DNA from: Exiguobacterium sp. s122
GTDB taxonomy: Bacteria > Bacillota > Bacilli > Exiguobacteriales > Exiguobacteriaceae
Direction: 5' to 3'
Length of the DNA: 64,000 nucleotides
Assembly: GCF_018618475.1 (NCBI RefSeq)
Contig: NZ_JACSMD010000001.1
Coordinates: 248,001 to 312,000, forward strand
This document shows, in pieces, positions 58,087 to 64,000 of the stretch. Made by a program: the position numbers and the translations under genes. Within the stretch, counting starts at the first letter, position 1. Every line of letters starts with the position of its first letter. The notes under the pieces are model-generated. The model was not told where the DNA came from. It worked only from the letters and a program-made list of their open reading frames with translations, and made no database searches.

Positions 58087-59571
58087 TCAACCTTCAGTTC
58101 GTGATGCATCTCCAGGTTCCCTTTCGTTTGGGTAGAAACGATGGATGAGGGCAGGTTCGTCACACGGAATCAATTCGCCGTCGATACGTTCGATTCGATC
58201 ATGTCCTTTTCCGAAAATGACGCCACAGTCATAGTTCGGAAGCTGTTCGGCGAACGCACGGATGGCGTCGTGCCGTGTTGGATGAACGGACAGCGGAGGG
58301 AGGGCAGACTGACCGAGCGCTAAATCGTCAAGAATCTGTTGTGGGGCCTCGCCTCTCGGATCGTGGACCGATAAAATATAGTCCGCTCCCGACTGTGAAA
58401 CAATCTCTGTCATCCCGCTCCGCTTTGAGCGGTCCCGCTCTCCGGCGGCACTGAGCAGGACGAGGACGCGGGTATGACGTTCGGTCAACACTGTGACAAC
58501 TTTCTGAATCGCATCTGGCGTATGCCCGTAGTCGACATAGGCGAGGGAAGCGATTCCTTCGATTCGTTCGAGCCTTCCGCTCGGCAAGCGAAGAGAGGCA
58601 AGATGCGGTGCGGCGTTTTCAAGCGACACTCCGGTCGCGAGGACGATTCCGAGCGCGCACAGCAGGTTGTCGAGGTTGTACGTCTCTTTGAACGGAGGTA
58701 TGACGGCAATGAATTGTCCTTTCGTACTAATTGACAATCGATCGCGGTCAAGTTGTCTAAACAAATCAGCAGAAGCGTCGTGTCGACTGTAGTAGCTTCG
58801 TTTCACGTCGCCAGGTGTCGCGCTGTCCATCTGTACATGGAACGGGTCATCTCTGTTAAAGAAGACATGGCCGTTCGTCTTCACTTGTTGGAATAGGCGT
58901 GCTTTCGTCTCCGCGTAGGATTCTATCGACCCGTGATAGTCGAGATGATCCTGGGTCAGGTTCAGAAAAGATGCCGATTGAAAAGAAAGTCCAGTGATTC
59001 GGGATTCAGCGATTGCCTGAGAGGAGACTTCAATCACGCAGTCGGTGATTCCCGCTTTAACCATTTCATTTAGATGACGGTTGACGGTCAACGGGTCGGG
59101 TGTCGTGTTCGGTGTCGTAAACGTCTGACCGGCGTATTGAATCCCAAGCGTTCCGACCCACCCGGCTTTCATCCCGAGAGCTGTGAAGAGTTGATATGCA
59201 AGCGAGGTCGTCGTCGTTTTCCCGTTCGTCCCCGTGACCCCGTGTACACGTAAACGTTTAGAAGGCTCGTCATAAAACGTCGCCGCGAGCTCGGCCAAAG
59301 CGATTTTGGTATCTCGACAATAAATGACGGGTATAGGCGCATCGATTGGTCGTTCCGCGACGATGGCGATGGCTCCGTTTGCGATGGCTTCATCGATGAA
59401 GTTGTGTCCGTCATGCCGGTGTCCGGTTATGCAGACGAATAAATAATTTTTTTTTATTTTTTTCGAGGAGAAAGCAATCCCTTCGATGAACGTTTCATTC
59501 GAACGTTCCAAATACGTCCACGTGACAATCTGGCTTAGCCTTGCCATAAAGTGTTGTAAAGTGTTAAGCAC
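58087..59571 (-). CDS. MurE-like Mur ligase
   Basis: A 494-residue ATP-dependent amino-acid ligase of the UDP-MurNAc-dipeptide type, cytoplasmic. The N-terminal UDP-binding domain (about 1-90), P-loop VTGTNGKTTTTSL, TTPDPLTVNRHLNEM, and LDYHGSIESYAETKARLF are clear MurE traits. In the amino-acid selecting loop, DNPR is replaced by HDPRGEAP: the arginine remains but the aspartate and asparagine are changed. GTG at 59571 follows AAAGGAG by eight bases; the ATG at 59601 precedes it. A TATACT (complement of 59608-59613) is the likely -10. It is cotranscribed with the two-component genes and is not in a cell-division cluster, so it may be a second MurE. Confidence 0.82.
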   Translation of the reverse strand: MLNTLQHFMARLSQIVTWTYLERSNETFIEGIAFSSKKIKKNYLFVCITGHRHDGHNFIDEAIANGAIAIVAERPIDAPIPVIYCRDTKIALAELAATFYDEPSKRLRVHGVTGTNGKTTTTSLAYQLFTALGMKAGWVGTLGIQYAGQTFTTPNTTPDPLTVNRHLNEMVKAGITDCVIEVSSQAIAESRITGLSFQSASFLNLTQDHLDYHGSIESYAETKARLFQQVKTNGHVFFNRDDPFHVQMDSATPGDVKRSYYSRHDASADLFRQLDRDRLSISTKGQFIAVIPPFKETYNLDNLLCALGIVLATGVSLENAAPHLASLRLPSGRLERIEGIASLAYVDYGHTPDAIQKVVTVLTERHTRVLVLLSAAGERDRSKRSGMTEIVSQSGADYILSVHDPRGEAPQQILDDLALGQSALPPLSVHPTRHDAIRAFAEQLPNYDCGVIFGKGHDRIERIDGELIPCDEPALIHRFYPNEREPGDASRTEG

Positions 59572-59727
59572 GAGGCGTTCTCCTTTTTCTAGTAAGTCCA
59601 TTTTGACAGTATAGCCGTCGTTTGTGAAAAAGAAGTGAAATCGAAGAAACGTAAAAATAGCTCATGTTTTTGATTCAGAAACAGTGGAAACATAGTGTTA
59701 ACCATACAAAACAAAGGAGGAATCCAT

Positions 59728-60231
59728 TTGAATCCATACGTAAAATTTGGGGTCATGATTGGCGTCTCAACGTTTCTCATGTATTGGCTCATGTATTTGA
59801 ACGTGTTTCAGCTCGACCACATCCTTTTCAGTCAAACACGACTTTACATGGCACTGATTATGGGATCGGTCATGGCATTCGTCATGATGCTTTTTATGTG
59901 GGGGATGTACAAAAATAAGAGACAGAACGCAGTCATTTTAGGGGTTAGCGCAATCGTATTTGCCGTCTCGCTTTGGCTCGTCCGGAGTCAGACGACGGTC
60001 GACGACGTCAGTTGGATGAAAGCGATGATTCCACATCACTCGATTGCGATTTTAACGAGTGAACGAGCGGAAATTGAAGATCCGCGTGTGAAACAACTAT
60101 CAGAAGAAATCATCCATGCGCAAGAACGGGAAATTGCCGAGATGAAGCGATTGATTGAAGAGTTGGAAAAAGAAGAGGGAACAGCTAAAGCAGATGTGCA
60201 AGTGCCTACTAAGGCGGATAGGAGCGAATAA
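59728..60231 (+). CDS. DUF305 membrane protein
   Basis: A 167-residue protein with three predicted helices (about 8-27, 34-57, 64-82) and a soluble C-terminal DUF305 helical domain, with the motif WMKAMIPHHSIAI (about 94-106) that binds metal in related proteins. The start is TTG at 59728, seven bases after AAAGGAGG; no ATG is correctly placed. DUF305 proteins are often linked to copper resistance, in line with the neighbours. Confidence 0.85.
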   Translation: MNPYVKFGVMIGVSTFLMYWLMYLNVFQLDHILFSQTRLYMALIMGSVMAFVMMLFMWGMYKNKRQNAVILGVSAIVFAVSLWLVRSQTTVDDVSWMKAMIPHHSIAILTSERAEIEDPRVKQLSEEIIHAQEREIAEMKRLIEELEKEEGTAKADVQVPTKADRSE

Positions 60232-60260
60232 GGGGGACCTATACATTATGTTTTTATCAG

Positions 60261-60294
60261 AAAGCCGTCGGTCATAAATGGACCGACGGCTTTT
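60261..60294 (+). terminator. Terminator after the DUF305 gene
   Basis: AAAGCCGTCGGTC (60261-60273) pairs with GACCGACGGCTTT (60281-60293), seven-base loop, short T tail. Confidence 0.9.
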
Positions 60295-60372
60295 CGTGTA
60301 TTGGTACGCGAAGAAAACGTAAAGTAAGATGAACTTTCTTCAACAATCGACACGTTCTTGATTATACGTTAC

Positions 60373-60546
60373 TTAACGAACTTGTGGCATGTCGTCACGC
60401 GAACGGCGATTTGACAAGTATGGTGTGATTGCGAAACCGATACCAAGCAATGAACCGACGACAAGTCCGATCATACTATCGGTCAAGAGCATGAATACAA
60501 TGCCGAACATGAATCCGATACTTATATCTCCAATCCGGTCAAACAT
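60373..60546 (-). CDS. 57-residue small membrane protein downstream of terC
   Basis: The protein begins MFDRIGDISIGFMFGIVF and ends SNRRSRDDMPQVR, with two hydrophobic stretches (about 9-22 and 25-42) and a charged C-terminus. AGGTGG is six bases before the ATG. It starts 44 bases after the terC stop with no terminator between, so it is probably cotranscribed. No family is recognised. Confidence 0.7.
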   Translation of the reverse strand: MFDRIGDISIGFMFGIVFMLLTDSMIGLVVGSLLGIGFAITPYLSNRRSRDDMPQVR

Positions 60547-60590
60547 GTTGCACCACCTTTTTTCATAGACGAAACCATTACAACTGAACG

Positions 60591-61526
60591 TTAACTCGTC
60601 TCTCTTTTACGCATGCTTCCCTCGTTAGGTTTCGTTTTATAAAAACTATAGACGACACTGATCAGAATCACGACGATGATCACACCGAGTGACATCCAGT
60701 TCGGCATCTTGTACACATCCCCGAATACCATCTTCGTTCCGATGAAGACAAGCATGAAACTGAGTCCGTGTTTCAAATAGTAGAAGCGGTCAATCAAGTT
60801 GGCGAGGACGAAATAGAGGCTACGGAGTCCGAGAATCGCCATGATGTTCGCGTAGAAGATGATATACGGGTCACGCGAGTACGCGAAGCTAGCGGCGACC
60901 GAATCGACGGCGAAGACGATATCCGACAGCTCGATGAAAAGGAGCGCGATGAAGAGTGGTGTGAAAAATAGCTTTCCGCCTAGGCGCTTCACAAACTTAC
61001 CCGAAGAGATGTCTTGTGTGAGCGGCAAGCGACGTTCGAGCCAGCGAATCGTCTTGTTCGCTTCGAGCGACTCCTCCTTCCCGATGTTCTTGTACATCAT
61101 CCACCCGGTATAGACGAGGAAGGCACCGAACACGTAATAGACCCAACTAAAGTTCTCCAAAAGCGACACACCGGCGACGATGAAGACGGCTCGGAAGAAA
61201 ATCGCGCCGAGGATGCCCCAAAACAACACCTTGTGCTGGTATTTGAGCGGGATGGCGAAGTAGGCGAAGACGAGCGAAAATACGAACACGTTGTCAATCG
61301 CGAGCGCTTTCTCGATAAAGTAGACGCTTGCGTACTCGGTCGCGACCGCGCTCCCTTGCGAGTAGAACAACCAACCGCCGAAGGCGATGGCAATCCCGAT
61401 CCAGACGAACGTCCACGTCCATGCCTCGCGCATGGACACCTCGTGGGCTTTTCGGTGAAATACACCTAAATCAAGTGCGAGCATCACGACAACGAGCAGT
61501 AAAAACCCAATGAGTAGGGTCAACAA
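60591..61526 (-). CDS. terC: TerC-family membrane protein
   Basis: A 311-residue integral membrane protein with about nine helices and the TerC signatures EKALAIDNVFVFSLVF, KVLFWGILGAIFFRA and ELSDIVFAVDSVAASFA, whose acidic residues bind metal in the membrane. Relatives export manganese and help metallate secreted enzymes. The start is TTG: 61526 or the next codon 61523, both served by AGGAGG. No yybP-ykoY manganese riboswitch is seen; a palindromic operator lies in the promoter instead. Confidence 0.88.
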   Translation of the reverse strand: MLTLLIGFLLLVVVMLALDLGVFHRKAHEVSMREAWTWTFVWIGIAIAFGGWLFYSQGSAVATEYASVYFIEKALAIDNVFVFSLVFAYFAIPLKYQHKVLFWGILGAIFFRAVFIVAGVSLLENFSWVYYVFGAFLVYTGWMMYKNIGKEESLEANKTIRWLERRLPLTQDISSGKFVKRLGGKLFFTPLFIALLFIELSDIVFAVDSVAASFAYSRDPYIIFYANIMAILGLRSLYFVLANLIDRFYYLKHGLSFMLVFIGTKMVFGDVYKMPNWMSLGVIIVVILISVVYSFYKTKPNEGSMRKRETS

Positions 61527-61542
61527 CTATTCCTCCTTTTAA

Positions 61543-61554
61543 GTTCAAATGAAC
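61543..61554 (-). promoter_or_regulatory. Second palindromic operator in the terC leader
   Basis: GTTCAAATGAAC is a perfect 12-base inverted repeat that matches the core of the promoter operator at 61569-61590. It lies between the transcription start and the ribosome site. Confidence 0.65.
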
Positions 61555-61566
61555 CTCTATATCATT

Positions 61567-61595
61567 AATTTAAGTTCATTTGAACTTAAAGTCAA
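61567..61595 (-). promoter_or_regulatory. terC promoter with palindromic operator in the spacer
   Basis: On the minus strand TTGACT (complement of 61590-61595) and TAAATT (complement of 61567-61572) are 17 bases apart. The spacer is filled by an inverted repeat with perfect 10-base arms, TTTAAGTTCA (61569-61578) and TGAACTTAAA (61581-61590). Confidence 0.8.
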
Positions 61596-61618
61596 GTGTC
61601 GAATGTCATTTCATCATT

Positions 61619-61648
61619 TTGACAGGAGGAACGCACGAGCGGTATGCT
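61619..61648 (+). promoter_or_regulatory. Promoter of the HAD gene or of a small RNA
   Basis: TTGACA (61619-61624) and TATGCT (61643-61648) are 18 bases apart. The transcript would start near 61655, only about 85 bases before the terminator below. Confidence 0.5.
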
Positions 61649-61692
61649 GGAAACGAACCGCATATCGTTAGGATTGTTACTGACTTGCAGGC

Positions 61693-61740
61693 AAAACCTA
61701 AATCTGGCGCATCCATTGCGTCTGGTTTAGGTTTTTCTTT
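61693..61740 (+). terminator. Leader terminator before the HAD gene
   Basis: AAAACCTAAA (61693-61702) pairs with TTTAGGTTTT (61726-61735), with an inner GGCGCA/TGCGTC stem, then a T-rich run. No gene precedes it on this strand, so it ends a short leader or a small RNA. Confidence 0.7.
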
Positions 61741-61765
61741 TTTTACAGGGAAGGGGAGATAAAGT

Positions 61766-62602
61766 ATGCAAAAAATCATCTTTTTAGACGTCGATGGCAC
61801 ACTCGTCGATGAACACGGGAATATCCCGGAATCAGCTAAGGAAGCCGTTCAAAAAGCCAGACAAAACGGCCACCTCGTCTTCTTGTCGACGGGGCGCTCG
61901 AAAGCGGAACTGTTCCCGGACATACTCGATGTCGGCTTCGACGGCATTATCGGGGCAGCTGGTGGCTATATCGAGCTTGAAGAGGATATCTTGTTTCATC
62001 AACACGTATCGACCGAGGATTTAACCCATCTCGTCTCGTTCTTTACGGAACATGGCATCGATTTCTATCTCGAATCGAACGACGGTCTGTACGCCGGTGG
62101 AAATGCGAAAGCACGGATCGCACAACTGATCGAGGACTTGATGACGAGCAACCCGGAAGCGAGTGCGACGATTGAACGGGGCTTGAAACCGTTCCATGAC
62201 GCGATGAAGGAAGGGGTTGACCTCGTCCGTCCGAACGTCAACAAAATCTCGTTTCTCGGTTCATCAATTCCGCTTAATGTCATCCAAAGCGAGTTCGCTT
62301 CTCGATTTACCGTCATCCCGAGTACCGTTGCCGTGTTTGGCGCCAACAGCGGCGAGCTGTCCATTCCAGGCATCAACAAGGCGACGGCGATTGCAACGCT
62401 GCTTGAACATCTAGGGCTCGAGCGATCGCAGACGTTTGCCTACGGAGACGGGTTGAACGACATCGAGATGCTCGAGTATGTCGAGATCGGTGTCGCGATG
62501 GGGAACGCCAAACCCGAGGTGAAACGGGTCGCGGACGACGTGACCGACGCTTGTGAAGCGGACGGGCTCGCCAATAGTTTTGAAAAATACGGACTCATAT
62601 AA
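61766..62602 (+). CDS. HAD-superfamily Cof-type sugar phosphatase
   Basis: A 278-residue HAD-IIB hydrolase. Motif I is FLDVDGTLVDEHG, motif II LSTGRSK, the C2 cap spans about 85-190, and motif IV is AYGDGLNDIEML. Members dephosphorylate sugar phosphates or related metabolites; the substrate is unknown. GGGGAG precedes the ATG. Confidence 0.9.
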   Translation: MQKIIFLDVDGTLVDEHGNIPESAKEAVQKARQNGHLVFLSTGRSKAELFPDILDVGFDGIIGAAGGYIELEEDILFHQHVSTEDLTHLVSFFTEHGIDFYLESNDGLYAGGNAKARIAQLIEDLMTSNPEASATIERGLKPFHDAMKEGVDLVRPNVNKISFLGSSIPLNVIQSEFASRFTVIPSTVAVFGANSGELSIPGINKATAIATLLEHLGLERSQTFAYGDGLNDIEMLEYVEIGVAMGNAKPEVKRVADDVTDACEADGLANSFEKYGLI

Positions 62603-62641
62603 AAAAGCCAAGGAACCGGTCGTTAGGTTCCTTGGCTTTTT
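62602..62641. terminator. Bidirectional terminator between the HAD and Rrf2 genes
   Basis: A perfect 16-bp stem (62602-62617 with 62626-62641), eight-base loop, A-run and T-run at the ends. Confidence 0.95.
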
Positions 62642-63057
62642 GTGGCGACGTCTTGGACGATATCGGCGAGCGTCACATGCTTCAATACTGATTCCATCGC
62701 CGATTGGGCGTGAATAAAAATCGGTTCAATCGTCGTTTGGATATGTTGACCGACAGGACATGCCGGATTCGGATTGTCATGGATGCTGAACAACTCGTTC
62801 TCCTCGACGACGTTGACGGCTTGATACACATCATATAGTGAGATTTCGGTCAATTCTTTCGTCAGTTTGGCGCCGGCGACGCCGGGTTTCACTTCAATCA
62901 AGTCGGCCTTCTTCAACATGGCCATGATTTTACGGATTAAGGCAGGGTTCGTATTAACGCTCCCGGCTAAATAATCAGACGAGGTGACGCCGTCCTTGTT
63001 GAACTCGATTAACGTCAAGATATGAATGCCAACTGCGAAACGGCTACTAATTGACAT
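62623..63057 (-). CDS. Rrf2-family transcriptional regulator
   Basis: A 144-residue winged-helix regulator (helix-turn-helix about 25-60, VTSSDYLAGSVNTNPALIRKIMAML). It has a single cysteine, C100 in NPACPVG, where iron-sulfur Rrf2 proteins have three, so a [2Fe-2S] cluster is unlikely and a thiol switch is possible. AAGGTGG precedes the ATG. It diverges from the oxidoreductase gene and the shared spacer holds three matching operators, so it probably represses both. Confidence 0.88.
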   Translation of the reverse strand: MSISSRFAVGIHILTLIEFNKDGVTSSDYLAGSVNTNPALIRKIMAMLKKADLIEVKPGVAGAKLTKELTEISLYDVYQAVNVVEENELFSIHDNPNPACPVGQHIQTTIEPIFIHAQSAMESVLKHVTLADIVQDVATKSQGT

Positions 63058-63082
63058 AAGCCACCACCTTTCTGAACTGTCG

Positions 63083-63101
63083 TGTAAGCGAATTGGTTAC
63101 A
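63083..63101. promoter_or_regulatory. Operator 1 on the Rrf2 side
   Basis: TGTAAGCGAATTGGTTACA, 19 bases, TGTAA-N9-TTACA. It lies just downstream of the Rrf2 transcription start, in the position for autorepression. Confidence 0.7.
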
Positions 63102-63106
63102 TCTTC

Positions 63107-63134
63107 AGTATAACAGGGAACAAACAATTGACAA
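63107..63134 (-). promoter_or_regulatory. Promoter of the Rrf2 gene
   Basis: On the minus strand TTGTCA (complement of 63129-63134) and TATACT (complement of 63107-63112) are 16 bases apart. Its -35 overlaps the -35 of the divergent promoter. Confidence 0.75.
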
Positions 63135-63156
63135 ACGAAGATGCTGTAACTATGAT
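63128..63156 (+). promoter_or_regulatory. Promoter of the quinone-reductase-like gene
   Basis: TTGACA (63128-63133) and TATGAT (63151-63156) are 17 bases apart, a near-consensus promoter whose -10 lies inside operator 2. Confidence 0.85.
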
Positions 63157-63182
63157 GATTACATGTAACTGATTTGATTACA
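63145..63182. promoter_or_regulatory. Tandem operators 2 and 3
   Basis: TGTAACTATGATGATTACA (63145-63163) and TGTAACTGATTTGATTACA (63164-63182) abut head to tail. Both share TGTAAC-N7-ATTACA and cover the -10 and the transcription start. Confidence 0.8.
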
Positions 63183-63204
63183 GGTTAAAGGGAGGAAATA
63201 AATC

Positions 63205-64000
63205 ATGAAATATTTAGTCACAGGGGCGACCGGGAAACTCGGTTCGAAGATTGTCGATTTCTTGCTTGAATCCGTACCGGCAAGTGAAGTGGCCGTCAGC
63301 GTCCGCAACCTAGAGAAAGCGTCACTATTGAAAGAAAAAGGCGTCGATGTGCGTCATGGCGACTTTGACAAGCCGGAGACGCTCGAAGCGGCGTTCAAAG
63401 GGGTCGAGCGACTTCTCATCATCTCAGCAGACGGGGACAACGAGACGCGGATTCGTCAACATGCGAACGCGGTCGAAGCCGCAGAGACAGCAGGGGTCAA
63501 GTTCATCGCCTATACGAGTCTCGCGGATGCCCAGCAGAGTCAGAACTTGATGGCACCGCCGCACGTCGAGACGGAAGGCGCCATCGAACGGACGGGAATC
63601 AAGCATGCGTTTCTACGCAACAACTGGTACTTAGAGAACGAACTCGGGAGCATCCAAGGCGTCCTTGCCGGCGCACCTTGGGTGACGGCGGCACGTGATG
63701 GGAAAGTCGGATGGGCGCTCCAACGAGATTATGCGGAAGCGGCGGCAAACGTCCTCATGTCGGATGACTTCGATCAAGAAATCTTCGAACTCTCCGGTCC
63801 GCTCCACACGCAAACCGAGCTTGTCGAGGCGCTCAGCGAAGTCCTTGGGCGAGACGTCGCACTCCAAGAAGTGAGTGCCGAGGCCTACGGTGACATCATG
63901 CGCGGTGCGGGCGTGCCGGAAGGGGCGATCCCCATCGTCGTCGGCATTCAAGACAGCATTCGCAACGGGTCGCTTGAAGTCGAGTCGAACGACTTTGAAT
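63205..64000 (+). CDS. NmrA/QorB-like NAD(P)H:quinone oxidoreductase, 3' end beyond window
   Basis: The first 265 residues are visible; homologues have about 285. The Rossmann motif LVTGATGKLGSKIV starts at residue 4. SVRNLEKASLLKEKG, HGDFDKPETLEAAFKGVERLLI and KFIAYTSLAD fit the QorB/YtfG group of atypical SDR proteins, which lack a standard YxxxK. It would reduce quinones with NADPH in the cytoplasm. GGGAGG precedes the ATG. Regulation by the divergent Rrf2 protein is likely. Confidence 0.87.
   Translation, partial: MKYLVTGATGKLGSKIVDFLLESVPASEVAVSVRNLEKASLLKEKGVDVRHGDFDKPETLEAAFKGVERLLIISADGDNETRIRQHANAVEAAETAGVKFIAYTSLADAQQSQNLMAPPHVETEGAIERTGIKHAFLRNNWYLENELGSIQGVLAGAPWVTAARDGKVGWALQRDYAEAAANVLMSDDFDQEIFELSGPLHTQTELVEALSEVLGRDVALQEVSAEAYGDIMRGAGVPEGAIPIVVGIQDSIRNGSLEVESNDFE

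Noticed and set aside
61527-61618. yybP-ykoY manganese riboswitch before terC
   Set aside because: The terC leader is only about 30-35 bases and is occupied by a palindrome, too short for that riboswitch.
63083-63182. GlnR/TnrA sites
   Set aside because: The consensus TGTNA-N7-TNACA has seven central bases; these repeats have nine, and no nitrogen gene is adjacent.

Overview
The window reads as a chromosomal segment of a low-to-mid GC Gram-positive bacterium of the Bacillales, most probably Exiguobacterium. The reasons are strong AGGAGG-type ribosome sites, sigma-A promoters, Bacillus-like gene order (atp operon, DUF1146, murA, mbl, flhO-flhP, mscL, fabZ) and total absence of the sporulation genes (spoIID, spoIIQ, spoIIID) that sit between murA and mbl in Bacillus subtilis. 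Genus assignment is inference; no rRNA gene is present to confirm it. No insertion sequence, prophage, tRNA, rRNA or CRISPR array was found.

Layout. 1-7806: start of a minus-strand gene, a 0.6 kb spacer, then the complete F1Fo ATP synthase operon atpZ-I-B-E-F-H-A-G-D-C with its terminator. 7924-25687: housekeeping core (EAL/HDOD protein, DUF1146, murA, mbl, flhO, flhP, glycerate kinase, mscL, epuA-like, fabZ) interrupted by a LytS-like kinase with a SARP-type regulator, an orphan kinase, a chemoreceptor, a C45-type amidohydrolase and lipoproteins. 25690-27878: a methyltransferase diverging from an iron-sulfur (6-4) photolyase. 28006-33463: a glycerol-3-phosphate operon, glpP-ugpC-A-E-B-glycerophosphodiesterase, whose leader carries a strong terminator that GlpP probably controls.

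33527-46358 is a carbohydrate region. A maltose/maltodextrin regulon matches B. subtilis yvdE-pgcM: GH65 phosphorylase plus GH32 invertase on the minus strand; yvdJ-like DUF1189; the LacI regulator mdxR; and mdxE-mdxF-mdxG-pgcM-malL on the plus strand. The two outward promoters each carry a near-identical palindromic operator between -35 and -10, and mdxE has an added cre site. A second sugar ABC operon on the minus strand (46362-49631) has a membrane-anchored binding protein, a translationally coupled leader peptide and a 48-residue small membrane protein. Neither sugar system encodes an ATPase, so both must borrow one.

49769-64000: an orphan soluble histidine kinase, an M23 endopeptidase, a copper-resistance cluster (YdhK-like lipoprotein, CopB-type ATPase, BNR lipoprotein, and a two-component pair cotranscribed with a MurE-like ligase, diverging from a DUF305 protein), TerC with a 57-residue partner under a palindromic operator, a HAD phosphatase behind a terminated leader, and an Rrf2 regulator diverging from a quinone-reductase-like enzyme with three copies of a 19-bp operator. 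The best leads for undescribed biology are the TerC operator pair, the Rrf2 operator array, the coupled leader peptide, the MurE-like ligase in a two-component operon, and the small unlisted membrane proteins.
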